A stretch of 64,000 bases of DNA. Source: DYGX01 sp035325905 (lineage in GTDB: Bacteria > Chloroflexota > Anaerolineae > Aggregatilineales > Aggregatilineaceae). Made by a program: the position numbers and the translations under genes. Within the stretch, counting starts at the first letter, position 1. Every line of letters starts with the position of its first letter. The stretch spans positions 20,221 through 84,220 of the forward strand of contig DAOKYY010000006.1 of NCBI GenBank assembly GCA_035325905.1. The letters are read 5' to 3'. Positions 39,640-48,347 of this stretch are shown piece by piece. The notes beneath the pieces were generated by a model that was not told the DNA's origin, searched no databases, and saw only the letters and a list, made by a program, of their open reading frames with translations.

Positions 39640-40806
39640 ATGAGCCTCTACCGGATCGTTCGCGCCGCCGCCGCAGCCGCCATCGGGATCATCCTGACGG
39701 CGGCGCTCTATGGCGGCCTGCAACGGCTGGGCTGGCGTCTGCCGGAAGTCGAGGCCGGGACGCGCAGCGTGCATGGCGCGCTGATGGTCGCGGGCTTTTT
39801 CGGAGCGGTCATCGGGGTCGAGCGGGCCGTCGCGCTGACGACCGGCGCGCGCACCCGGCGCGCACGGCTGGCGTTCGCTGCGCCGCTGCTGTGCGTGCTG
39901 GGGGCGCTGCTGCTGGTGCTCGACCCTGGCAGCGCGCCGGGTCGCATGGCGCTGACGGCCGGCAGCTTCGCGCTGGTGGTCGTCTACGCGGTCGTGATCT
40001 GGCGCCAGCCCACGCTGTTCACGATCACGATGGGGCTGGGCGCCTACGCGCTGCTGATCGGCAACGCGCGCTGGACCGGCGGCGCGTCGATTGTGGCGGC
40101 GGTGCCGTGGTGGATCGCGTTTCTCGTGCTGACCATTGTCGGCGAGCGTCTGGAGCTGGCGCGCATGATCCGCCCGACGCGCGGGCGGACAGCCTTGTTC
40201 GTCGCCGCGACCGCGCTCTACCTCGGCGGCGTGGCAGTGACGCTGGACGATCTGGGATTGGGCGTGCGCCTGTCCGGCGCGGGGATGCTGGCGCTGGCGG
40301 CGTGGCTGTGGCGCTATGACATCGCCCGGCGCACCGTCCGGCAGCGCGGCCTGACCCGCTTCATCGCGGTCTGCCTGCTGGCGGGCTACGCGTGGCTGGG
40401 GGTCAGCGGCGCGCTCGCGCTAGTCTATGGCTTCAGCGGGGCCATCTTCGCCTACGACGCGATCCTGCACAGCGCGCTGCTCGGCTTTGTCTTCTCGATG
40501 ATCTTCGGCCACGCGCCGATCATCATCCCGGCCGTCGCGCGGCTGGCCGTGCCCTATCACCCGCGCTTCTACACGCATCTCGCGCTGCTGCACGCCAGCC
40601 TGATTCTGCGCGTCGGCGGGGACCTGGCCGGGAGCGCGACTGCCCGGCGCTGGGGCGGCCTGGGAAATGAAACCGCGCTGGTGCTGTTCCTGGTCCTGCT
40701 GGCCGCCGCGATCCGGTCCGGCCAGCGTGCCGCCCGCCAGCGCGCCGCGCATCCGGCCGGGCTGAGCCGCGCGACGCCAATTGGACCCGGCGCCACCCAC
40801 CCGTAG
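39640..40806 (+). CDS. NnrS-like multi-spanning membrane protein
   Basis: This 388-residue protein has about ten to twelve hydrophobic helices. Histidines lie in membrane-side motifs SVHGALMVAGFFGAVIGVERA, ILHSALLGFVFSMIFGHAPI and YTHLALLHASLILR, reminiscent of NnrS and haem-copper-like proteins linked to nitrogen-oxide stress. The resemblance is partial, so the family call is tentative. The location next to nirK and DUF2249 supports a role in NO handling. Confidence 0.6.
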   Translation: MSLYRIVRAAAAAAIGIILTAALYGGLQRLGWRLPEVEAGTRSVHGALMVAGFFGAVIGVERAVALTTGARTRRARLAFAAPLLCVLGALLLVLDPGSAPGRMALTAGSFALVVVYAVVIWRQPTLFTITMGLGAYALLIGNARWTGGASIVAAVPWWIAFLVLTIVGERLELARMIRPTRGRTALFVAATALYLGGVAVTLDDLGLGVRLSGAGMLALAAWLWRYDIARRTVRQRGLTRFIAVCLLAGYAWLGVSGALALVYGFSGAIFAYDAILHSALLGFVFSMIFGHAPIIIPAVARLAVPYHPRFYTHLALLHASLILRVGGDLAGSATARRWGGLGNETALVLFLVLLAAAIRSGQRAARQRAAHPAGLSRATPIGPGATHP

Positions 40807-41003
40807 CTCTATCCCCTGCCGCCGCCGCTCATACCAGCCGCGCGAAGTCTGTCCGCTCGCGCGGCTGTTTGATTCAGGCGCATCTCCGCCAAAAGTCGGA
40901 GACGCGCTCCATCCAAGTTCGGTAGCGCCGCGCCTGCCGGTTGCCGCACAATGAGGCACAGATTGCACGCACCGCGCACAAGCACAAGGCAGGAGGCGAG
41001 CGC

Positions 41004-42449
41004 ATGGTTGAAGTCATCGTGATCGGAGGCGGACCGGCTGGCGTCACGGCGGCGATCCGGGCGCGCGAACTCGGCGCGCAGGTCACACTGATCGAGCGCG
41101 GCAGACTGGGCGGCACGTGCACCAACGACGGCTGCGTGCCGACGCGCGTCCTGGCGAAGGCTGCGCGCCTCATGCGCGACGCCGAAGATTTTTCGACCTA
41201 CGGCTTGCAGGGCGAGCTGCCAACAGTGGATTTCGCGCAGCTCCTGGCGCGCACGCAGCAGGTTGTGTATCAGGTCCACGAGAAGAAACAACTGATCGGC
41301 CATCTGCGCGAGTCCGGTGTAAAGGTCATCGACAACAGCGGCGGCGCGGCGTTCGTCGATCCGCATACAATCGAGCTGGGAGACGGGCGACGTTTGAGCG
41401 CGGACCGGTTCATCCTGGCGGTGGGCGGGCACGCGCGCCGGTTCGATTTCCCCGGCAGCGAGCACGCCCAGACCCACCACGACGTCTGGTCCCTGCCCGG
41501 CCTGCCGAAATCTGTCGTGATCGTCGGCGCTTCGGCGACCGGTGCGCAGCTTGCCTCGATCTTCTCGGCGTTCGGCGCGGATGTGACGCTGCTCGAAGCT
41601 GCGCCGCGCATCCTGGCCCGCGAGGACGAGGCGATCTCGACCGTCATGCGGCAGGCGTTCGAGACGCGCGGTGTGCGCGTGATCGAGGGCATCGGCGGGA
41701 TCGAGCGGATCGAGCGCGAGGGCGATAGCCTGCGCCTGACCTACAAGCAGGGCGACGAGCGCCCCAGCCTGATCGCCGAGCGCGTGCTGCTCGCGGTCGG
41801 CTGGGTCGGCAACGTCGAGAGTCTGAATCTTGCCGCCGCAGGACTCGACGGCAACGGGCGCGGCTACGTCGAGGTGAACGACTATCTCCAAACGGCAGCG
41901 CCGCACATCTTCGCGGCGGGCGACATCACCGGGCGGATGATGCTGGTCCAAAGCGGCAGCTACGAGGGGCGGCTCGCGGCAGAGAACGCGGTGCTCGGCC
42001 CCGGCCAGCCGCACTCGCACCACATCGTCCCGCATGGCAGCTTCACCGACCCGGAATACGCCGCCGTCGGCCTGACCGAAGCGGAAGCGCGCGCCGCGCA
42101 CGACATTGCGGTCGTCACGGTGCCGTACACCGAGCTAGATCGCGCCGTGATCGACGGCCGCACCGAAGGTTTCTGCAAGCTGATCGTCTCGCAAGACACG
42201 CACCGCGTGCTGGGCGCGCATATCGTCGGCGAGCAGGCGGTCGAGGCGTCGCAGATTGTCGCGGCGGGCATGGCCGCCGGGATGTGGGTCGAGCAGCTCG
42301 CCGAGCTAGAGCTGGCCTACCCGACCTACACTGCGATCGTCGGGCTGGCGGCGCGCCGGCTGCTACGGGTGCTGGGCGTCACGCCGCTGGCCGCGGAATG
42401 GCAGGCGCTCGGCTCGACGCTGCAAGCCGAGTGGGAACGGAGCGCGTAG
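41004..42449 (+). CDS. FAD-dependent pyridine nucleotide-disulfide oxidoreductase family protein
   Basis: The 481-residue flavoprotein has the N-terminal FAD loop GGGPAG (8-13) and the redox pair C-x4-C at Cys38/Cys43 (GTCTNDGCVPT), an NAD loop (GASATGAQLASIF), and a second FAD motif (FAAGDITGRMM). The usual C-terminal base motif HPTxxE of lipoamide dehydrogenase reads YPTYTA here, so both active-site His and Glu are missing. Mercuric-reductase-like enzymes show similar changes; the substrate is therefore unclear. AGGAGG lies 8 bases ahead of ATG 41004. It follows the nitrogen-oxide genes and precedes the partner-switching cassette. Confidence 0.85.
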   Translation: MVEVIVIGGGPAGVTAAIRARELGAQVTLIERGRLGGTCTNDGCVPTRVLAKAARLMRDAEDFSTYGLQGELPTVDFAQLLARTQQVVYQVHEKKQLIGHLRESGVKVIDNSGGAAFVDPHTIELGDGRRLSADRFILAVGGHARRFDFPGSEHAQTHHDVWSLPGLPKSVVIVGASATGAQLASIFSAFGADVTLLEAAPRILAREDEAISTVMRQAFETRGVRVIEGIGGIERIEREGDSLRLTYKQGDERPSLIAERVLLAVGWVGNVESLNLAAAGLDGNGRGYVEVNDYLQTAAPHIFAAGDITGRMMLVQSGSYEGRLAAENAVLGPGQPHSHHIVPHGSFTDPEYAAVGLTEAEARAAHDIAVVTVPYTELDRAVIDGRTEGFCKLIVSQDTHRVLGAHIVGEQAVEASQIVAAGMAAGMWVEQLAELELAYPTYTAIVGLAARRLLRVLGVTPLAAEWQALGSTLQAEWERSA

Positions 42450-42451
42450 CG

Positions 42452-43732
42452 ATGGCCGCCAGCGCCGCCCGCTTCCGAACCGCGCGTAACGCGCGCGTCC
42501 TTTGGGCGCTGAGCATGGCGTTGATTGTGGCGTCTTTCTTGTTCCGCACGTGGAACACGCCAGGGCTTGTCACCTCGCTCGGCGTGACCGGGTGGGACCT
42601 GGTGATCGAGATCGCGTGGTGGTCGGTGATCATCCCGGCGGCGGCGCCTGCGTATGGCGCCGTCGGCCTGCTGACGGCCACGCGCAAGCCGCACAATCCG
42701 ATCGGGTGGCTGGCGCTGGGCCTCAGCATCCTGATCGCGGTGCAGGATATGGCGTGGCAGTACGCCGTGCGCGCGGGCGCGGTCGAGCCGGGGAAATGGC
42801 CCGGCGAGCCGATCGCCGCCTGGCTGACCGGCTGGCTCGGCCTGTTGATGATGCCACCCTTCCTGTTCACGCTGATCCTGCTGTACTTCCCGGAGGGACG
42901 GCTCCTGTCGCCGCGCTGGCGGTGGGTGGCGCGCATGGCGCTGCTCAGCGTCCTGCTCGGCACGTGCGTCGCGATCTTCCAGCCCTCGCTGATGTCCGGC
43001 GCGCTACTAGGCGAGAGCATCTGGCAGCGCCGCGCGATGGATATGCTGCGCGTGGCCGAGATCGGGTCGCAGATCAGCCTGCTGCTGGCGGCGCTGTCGG
43101 TCGTGCTGCGCTATCGCCGCGCGACGGGATACGAGCGCCAGCAGGTCAAGTGGCTGGCGTATATCAGCGTCATGATCGGCCTGTCGTTCGGGGCCGGAGC
43201 GCTCGCGTGGTCTTTCGATGGGGGGTACTACCTGGGGAGCGCGGTCCTGTCTATCGCGATTTTGGGGATGGCGATTGGCTTCCCGCTGACAATCGGAATC
43301 GCGATCTTCAGGCACCGGCTGTACGAAATCGACGTGATTATCAATCGCACGCTGGTCTATGGCGCGCTAACCGCCGTGCTGCTGGCGACCTACGTCACGA
43401 GCGTTCTGGCGCTTCAGTACACCTTCCGGCACCTGACGGGCGAGCAATCGAGCCTCGCGGTAGTCACTTCGACAATCGCGATCGTGGCGCTGTTCAACCC
43501 GCTGCGCAACCGGCTGCAAGACCTGATTGACCGCCGCTTCTATCGCAGCAAGTACGACGCCGAGCAGACGCTGGCCGCCTTCAGCAAGCGCCTGCGCAGC
43601 GAGGTTGATCTCGATCGCCTGACGGCCGGCCTGATGTCGGTCGTGGACGAGGCCGTTCACCCGTCGCACGTGTCGCTGTGGATGGTCAAGCGCCCGGCTC
43701 AGCCAAACCTGGCGCAGAAAGAGCGGAGATAA
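42452..43732 (+). CDS. Membrane sensor protein of the partner-switching cassette
   Basis: The 426-residue protein has about eight membrane helices (roughly 15-340), then a short cytoplasmic part with FNPLRNRLQDLIDRRFYRSKYDAEQTLAAFSKRLRSEVDLDRL, a linker typical of Chloroflexota membrane histidine kinases, and the start of a GAF-like domain (VVDEAVHPSHVSLWMV). It stops there; the remaining GAF-like sequence appears in the next protein. The next gene starts 2 bases later. It probably receives a membrane or redox signal and passes it to the phosphatase. Confidence 0.7.
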   Translation: MAASAARFRTARNARVLWALSMALIVASFLFRTWNTPGLVTSLGVTGWDLVIEIAWWSVIIPAAAPAYGAVGLLTATRKPHNPIGWLALGLSILIAVQDMAWQYAVRAGAVEPGKWPGEPIAAWLTGWLGLLMMPPFLFTLILLYFPEGRLLSPRWRWVARMALLSVLLGTCVAIFQPSLMSGALLGESIWQRRAMDMLRVAEIGSQISLLLAALSVVLRYRRATGYERQQVKWLAYISVMIGLSFGAGALAWSFDGGYYLGSAVLSIAILGMAIGFPLTIGIAIFRHRLYEIDVIINRTLVYGALTAVLLATYVTSVLALQYTFRHLTGEQSSLAVVTSTIAIVALFNPLRNRLQDLIDRRFYRSKYDAEQTLAAFSKRLRSEVDLDRLTAGLMSVVDEAVHPSHVSLWMVKRPAQPNLAQKERR

Positions 43733-43734
43733 AG

Positions 43735-44955
43735 ATGACGCTCACCACATCCATTCAAGCGCTCAGCCGCCTGAAAAGCCGTCTCCACCGCCCGGCCCGG
43801 CCCGCGCCGATGACGACGATGGAATGGGTCCGCCTGGCGCCGGAGTTGATGAACGAGATCGAGCCGGACGACCCGTTGATCGGGTATCTGATTCAGAACC
43901 CCGACGTGACAAAGGTCGACCGCCTGCCCCTCGATTCGCCGGCCGTGCGCGCGCTGCGCGAGACGGGCGTATCGCTGGTCGTGCCGCTCGTCAGCCAGGG
44001 CGAGCTGATCGGCCTGCTGAACCTGGGTCCGCGTCGCAGCGATCAGGGGTATTCGTGGCATGACCGGCGCCTGCTCAGCACGCTGTCGAGCCAGGCTGCG
44101 ACGGCGCTGCGCGTCGCCCAGCTTGCCCAGCAGGAGCGGATCGAGGCTCTGGAGCGCGAACGGCTGGCGCACGAATTACGCGTCGCGGGCAGCATCCAGC
44201 AGATGCTCCTGCCGCAGCGGCTCCCGCAGCTAGACGGCTGGGAAACCGCCGCTCATTATCGCCCGGCGCGCGCCGTCGGCGGTGACTTCTATGACTTCAT
44301 CGAAGCGCCTGACGGCCGGCTGGTCATCGTCGTGGCAGACGTGAGCGACAAGGGCGTTCCGGCGGCGCTGGTGATGGCATCGACGCGGACGATTGTGCGC
44401 GGCGCGGCGTCATCGCTGGCCGATCCGGCTGAAATCCTGGCGCGGGCGAATGCCGAGCTGGTGCCCGAAATCCCGGCGTCGATGTTCGTCACGGCCTTCT
44501 GTGGCATTCTCGACCCGCACACTGGCCGCCTGCAATACGCCAACGCGGGGCACACGCTGCCCTACCGGCGCACGTGCGAGCAGGTAGACTACCTGCGGGC
44601 GACCGGCCTCCCGCTGGGCCTTTTCCCGGAGGCCAGCTACGAGACGTTCGAGACCACCATCGAGCCGGGCGAGTGCGTGCTGTTTCTGAGCGACGGGATG
44701 ACCGAAGCGCACAACCCGGCGGGCGCAATGTTCGGCGAAGGGCCGCTCGGCGACGCGCTGATCAACCATCGCAGCGGCCAGGCGCTTCTCGATCACCTGC
44801 TCCATGAACTGGCGGAGTTCGTCGGACCCGGCTGGGAGCAGGAAGACGATGTCACGCTGCTGACCCTGCTCCGCAAGGACGAGGCCGGGAGTGTGCAAGG
44901 CAACGGCCAGCTCGCTTCCACCCGGACTGCGCTTCAGAAACAGGTGAGGGGATGA
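43735..44955 (+). CDS. GAF-SpoIIE (PP2C-type) serine phosphatase
   Basis: The 406-residue protein has an N-terminal GAF-like half domain (about 55-125, VVPLVSQGELIGLLNLGPRRS) and a coiled-coil linker, then a SpoIIE/PPM phosphatase (about 165-395) with the metal-binding blocks VGGDFYDFI, VVADVSDKGVPAALVMA, ANAGHTLPYR and FLSDGMTEA. It should dephosphorylate a STAS anti-anti-sigma-like protein, and two STAS genes follow. It overlaps the kinase gene by 4 bases (ATGA). Confidence 0.9.
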   Translation: MTLTTSIQALSRLKSRLHRPARPAPMTTMEWVRLAPELMNEIEPDDPLIGYLIQNPDVTKVDRLPLDSPAVRALRETGVSLVVPLVSQGELIGLLNLGPRRSDQGYSWHDRRLLSTLSSQAATALRVAQLAQQERIEALERERLAHELRVAGSIQQMLLPQRLPQLDGWETAAHYRPARAVGGDFYDFIEAPDGRLVIVVADVSDKGVPAALVMASTRTIVRGAASSLADPAEILARANAELVPEIPASMFVTAFCGILDPHTGRLQYANAGHTLPYRRTCEQVDYLRATGLPLGLFPEASYETFETTIEPGECVLFLSDGMTEAHNPAGAMFGEGPLGDALINHRSGQALLDHLLHELAEFVGPGWEQEDDVTLLTLLRKDEAGSVQGNGQLASTRTALQKQVRG

Positions 44956-45458
44956 TCTCCGATCACGACGTGCGGTTTGCGAGCGAATCCGGCTGGCGGC
45001 GGCTGGCGGACTTCTCCCTGCCCAGCGAGCCAGGGAACGAGCGCCGCGCGATGGAGCTGGTAGGGCGTATTGTCCAGCCGTTGGGGCTATCTCCGGCGCG
45101 CACGGAGCGCCTGCGAACCGCCGTGGCCGAGGCCACGCTCAACGCGATCGAGCATGGCAACGGCTACCGGCGCGAACTACCGGTCCGTGTCGGCGTGTGG
45201 GCGTGCGACGCGGCGCTGGTGGTGACGGTCACTGATGAAGGCGCAGGCGGCGCTCACCCGGTCGCGCCGGAGCCGGATCTCGAAGCTAAGCTGAATGGGA
45301 GCCAGTCGCCGCGCGGATGGGGGTTGTTCCTGATCAAGAGCATGACTGACGCGCTGATCATCCACGACGACCGCGACCAGCACACAATCGAGCTGGTGTT
45401 TTATCTAAACGACGGCAGCGATAGCAGCGAGGGGGAGGCAGAGGCCGATGGCTCTTGA
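44952..45458 (+). CDS. RsbW-like anti-sigma/serine kinase
   Basis: The 168-residue protein has the GHKL ATPase fold of RsbW and SpoIIAB: N-box EATLNAIEHGNGYR, G-box VTDEGAGG and GWGLFLIKSM. It would phosphorylate STAS partners or bind a sigma factor. It overlaps the phosphatase gene and, by 11 bases, the first STAS gene. No sigma factor gene is adjacent, so its output may be another target. Confidence 0.9.
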   Translation: MISDHDVRFASESGWRRLADFSLPSEPGNERRAMELVGRIVQPLGLSPARTERLRTAVAEATLNAIEHGNGYRRELPVRVGVWACDAALVVTVTDEGAGGAHPVAPEPDLEAKLNGSQSPRGWGLFLIKSMTDALIIHDDRDQHTIELVFYLNDGSDSSEGEAEADGS

Positions 45459-45804
45459 GGCGAGTGTGAGAGACCGCCGCGCGGCAGCGGTCATCGATCT
45501 CTGGGGTGAAGTGACCGCCGCAGGCGCAGCCGCGCTGCTGGCCGCCTACGAGACCGCCGCGGCGGGCACAGCGCCGACGATTGTCCTGAACTGCCGCAAG
45601 ATGCGCTACATCAACAGCCAGGGCGTGGCGCTGCTGGTCGAGCTGCTCAAGCGCGCCCGGCGCGACGACCGCACGCTGATCGCTTGCGGATTGGCGCCAC
45701 ATTTCGCCGAGATCTTTGAAATCACGCGCCTATCCGATCTCATTCCACTGTACGAAGACGAGCGCACGGCTCTTGGCTTCGCCCAGGAAATCGCTGCAAA
45801 GTAG
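45448..45804 (+). CDS. STAS domain protein (anti-anti-sigma type), first copy
   Basis: This 118-residue protein is one STAS domain: a beta strand with AVIDLWGEVTAAGAAALLAAYE, the phosphorylation loop MRYINSQGVALLVELL (Ser in NSQG as probable site) and a C-terminal helix. It is a probable substrate of the kinase and phosphatase encoded upstream. Confidence 0.88.
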   Translation: MALEASVRDRRAAAVIDLWGEVTAAGAAALLAAYETAAAGTAPTIVLNCRKMRYINSQGVALLVELLKRARRDDRTLIACGLAPHFAEIFEITRLSDLIPLYEDERTALGFAQEIAAK

Positions 45805-45848
45805 CTGCTGAAAACCATACCACACACGAGAATGAAGGAGTCCTGACT

Positions 45849-46208
45849 ATGATGCCCGCTAACGCCACCATCGAACTGCGCCGCCTGACGGACACCATCA
45901 GCGCGCTCGACATTCGCGGCGAGGTGACAGCCTTCGCCGAAACGCTGCTGATGGACGCCTACACCCGCGCAACCGCCGGTGGGGCGCGCGCGATCGTGCT
46001 CAACTTCGCCGGCCTGGACTATATGAATAGCTCTGGCATCGGGTTGCTGGTGACGCTCTTGATTCGCGCCAACCGAGCCAAAGTTCGCCTGCTTGCCGTC
46101 GAGCTAAAAGAGCACTACCGGCACATCTTCGAGCTGACCCGGTTGAACGAGGCGATCCGCATCTACGACACCGAAGCCGACGCGCTCGCCGCGCTGCCCG
46201 GCTTCTAG
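45849..46208 (+). CDS. STAS domain protein (anti-anti-sigma type), second copy
   Basis: A second 119-residue STAS protein, with DIRGEVTAFAETLLMDAY and the loop DYMNSSGIGLLVTLLIRAN. It shares the fold but little sequence with the first copy, so the two may bind different partners. It lies 44 bases downstream with its own ribosome site (AAGGAG near 45835). Confidence 0.88.
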   Translation: MMPANATIELRRLTDTISALDIRGEVTAFAETLLMDAYTRATAGGARAIVLNFAGLDYMNSSGIGLLVTLLIRANRAKVRLLAVELKEHYRHIFELTRLNEAIRIYDTEADALAALPGF

Positions 46209-46254
46209 CGCACCCGCTTTCTTGTAGCGCCGATCACGGACGAGGACACTCTGC

Positions 46255-47022
46255 ATGAACGCCGAACCTTCCGAGCCATTGCGCCCGCGCGACGAAGCAA
46301 ACTGGGCCCGCGCGATCGACGCGCTGAAAGTGCGGACCATGCCCCTCAGCGCCGTCAACCTGAACGTCGAGGGGCGGCAGCTCGTCGGCCCGCTCCAGGG
46401 ATTTGGCCCGCTTTACCGCAAGCGTTACCGGGTCCGGCTGGAGGGCGTGGAAGCTTCGCCGGAAAGCGTGATCCGGATCTGGCGCCAGCGTTTCGCCAGC
46501 TTCTGGCCGAAGGGCAACACCTTCTACGCGCCAATCAGCGGCATCGCACCGGGCGAAGTGGCCGTGCTCAACCTCGCGTCGCCGGTCGGCGTGCAACTCT
46601 CGACCGGGGTGATGGTGATCTACGCCGACGATACGTCCTTCACCTTTATGAACCCGGAAGGGCACATGTTCGCGGCGATTATCACCTTCAGCGCCTATGA
46701 GGAAGATGGCGTGACGGTCGTCCAGGTTGAGCCGCTGTTGCGGGCGAACGATCCCTTCTGGGAAGTCGTCATGCGCGTGGACGGCTACAAGCGCGAGGAT
46801 CGCTTCTGGACCCAGACGCTGACTGCCCTCGCCGCTCACTTCGGCGTGACGGCTGAGGTCGTACATGAGGTCGAATGCCTCGATCCGCGCCGCCAGTGGT
46901 CCCAGGCCAGGAACATCTGGCACAATGCGGCGATCCGGTCAGGGCTGTATGCCATCGCGGTGCGCCCGGCGCGGCAGATTGGGCGCTGGGTCATCCGGCG
47001 GCGGGCGCGGGACCTCCGTTAG
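46255..47022 (+). CDS. Uncharacterised protein ending the partner-switching cassette
   Basis: I do not recognise this 255-residue protein. It has no signal peptide or membrane helix. The middle is beta-rich and hydrophobic (PISGIAPGEVAVLNLASPVGVQL, TFMNPEGHMFAAIITFSAYEEDG), which could be a lipid- or small-molecule-binding cup such as an SRPBCC-like fold; a basic C-terminal tail (RWVIRRRARDLR) follows. It starts 46 bases after the second STAS gene, in the same direction, and may be an effector or target of the cassette. Confidence 0.6.
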   Translation: MNAEPSEPLRPRDEANWARAIDALKVRTMPLSAVNLNVEGRQLVGPLQGFGPLYRKRYRVRLEGVEASPESVIRIWRQRFASFWPKGNTFYAPISGIAPGEVAVLNLASPVGVQLSTGVMVIYADDTSFTFMNPEGHMFAAIITFSAYEEDGVTVVQVEPLLRANDPFWEVVMRVDGYKREDRFWTQTLTALAAHFGVTAEVVHEVECLDPRRQWSQARNIWHNAAIRSGLYAIAVRPARQIGRWVIRRRARDLR

Positions 47023-47093
47023 AATCCTCCGCTTAGCCAGCGCAGCGACCCGCCGGGCGTGTCTCCCATGCACCTCGCGCGGGTCTTTTGCGC

Positions 47094-47143
47094 TTGACAA
47101 TACCACCTGCGTTTACTAGAATCCGTACTGAAAAACTTTTTCA
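47094..47143 (+). promoter_or_regulatory. Strong promoter plus operator-like palindrome of the metal-binding-protein gene
   Basis: TTGACA (47094-47099) and TAGAAT (47117-47122) with a 17-base spacer form a near-consensus promoter. TGAAAAACTTTTTCA (47129-47143), a 7-1-7 palindrome, covers the expected start site. A metal-dependent repressor (Zur, MntR or DtxR type) is the natural candidate binder; a DtxR-family gene lies at 57.6 kb. Confidence 0.75.
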
Positions 47144-47181
47144 CTTGATGGTATCCGACGCTATCAGGAGCGCCTGACAGA

Positions 47182-48303
47182 ATGGCATCTCGCTCAACGC
47201 TCGCTCGGCTCGCAATTGTTCTGCTTGCGCTGTGTGTAATGCTGGCACCGGCCCCCGCGCTGGCGCAGGACGGAAAACCCCAGGTAGTCGCCAGCTTCAG
47301 CGTCCTGGCCGATGTCGCGAGCCGGGTCGCCGGGGACGCGGCGACCGTGACCTCGCTGATGCCGCTGGGCGCGAACCCGCACAGCTACACGCCGTCCGCG
47401 CAGGATGTGGCGCGCCTGAGCGACGCCGATCACGTGCTGGTGGCCGGGGTCAACTACGAGCAATCGCTGCTGCCCATCGTCGAGGAAGCCGCCGGCGATC
47501 GGATGACCGTCGTGTCGCAATGTGTGCCGATCCGGCCGATCAGCGCCGAGCCGGTCGAGGGCGGCGCCGAAGCGGAGAGCGATGCGCTACAGGGCGCCAG
47601 CGCCAGCGCGTGGGCCGAACGCTGCGCAGAACACCAGGCCGAGCTAGACGCCGCTTTTGGCGACGAGGCGGCGGTGGATGGCGCGATCCTGGGGCCGCTC
47701 TATGCCCTCTCCTGCGGCCAGGATGGCGAGGCAGACGAAGAATCATCTGACGATGAACACGCGCACGAGGCCGCATCATGCGATCCGCATGTGTGGACTG
47801 ATCCCACCAACGCGGCGCGGTGGGCGCTGATGATCCGCGACACGCTGAGCGATCTGAATCCCTCGGCGGCGGAGACCTACGCCGCCAACGCCGACGCCTA
47901 CCTGGAAGAACTGGTCGCACTGGACGGCGAGCTGCGCGCGCTGATCGACACGATCCCCGCCGGACGCCGGGCGATTGTCACCAATCACGCCGCGCTAGGC
48001 TACTTCGCGGCGCGGTATGGCCTGAGGGAAGCCGGCGTCGTGATCCCTGGCGGCAGCACCACGTCGGAGCCGTCGGTGCGCGCCGTGCTGACGCTGGTCG
48101 AGACGATCCAGCGCCAGGGCGTCCCGGCGATCTTTACCGAGACGACGGCCAGCGATGCGACAGCCGCACAGATCGCCGCCGAAGCGGGCGTGGCGCTCGT
48201 CCCACTGTACACCGGCTCGCTCAGCCAGCCGGGCGAGGGCGCGGGAACATACCTGGACTACATGCGCTATAACGCCGCCGCGATCGCCGACGCCCTGCGC
48301 TGA
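47182..48303 (+). CDS. Zinc/manganese ABC transporter substrate-binding protein (ZnuA family)
   Basis: The 373-residue protein has a signal peptide (1-28) and the cluster A-I metal-binding fold: GANPHSYTPSAQDVARL with the first His ligand, CDPHVWTDPTNA with the second, VTNHAALGYFAARYGL with the third and FTETTASDATA with an acidic residue. An insertion of about 90 residues carries four Cys and an acidic His-rich stretch (ESSDDEHAHEA), likely a metal-collecting loop. No permease or ATPase follows: the next gene is a thioesterase. Zinc is more likely than manganese because of the His loop. Confidence 0.88.
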   Translation: MASRSTLARLAIVLLALCVMLAPAPALAQDGKPQVVASFSVLADVASRVAGDAATVTSLMPLGANPHSYTPSAQDVARLSDADHVLVAGVNYEQSLLPIVEEAAGDRMTVVSQCVPIRPISAEPVEGGAEAESDALQGASASAWAERCAEHQAELDAAFGDEAAVDGAILGPLYALSCGQDGEADEESSDDEHAHEAASCDPHVWTDPTNAARWALMIRDTLSDLNPSAAETYAANADAYLEELVALDGELRALIDTIPAGRRAIVTNHAALGYFAARYGLREAGVVIPGGSTTSEPSVRAVLTLVETIQRQGVPAIFTETTASDATAAQIAAEAGVALVPLYTGSLSQPGEGAGTYLDYMRYNAAAIADALR

Positions 48304-48347
48304 GCGCCCGGCGCAGAGTGGGCGCCCTACAAGGAGAGTCTCGCACC

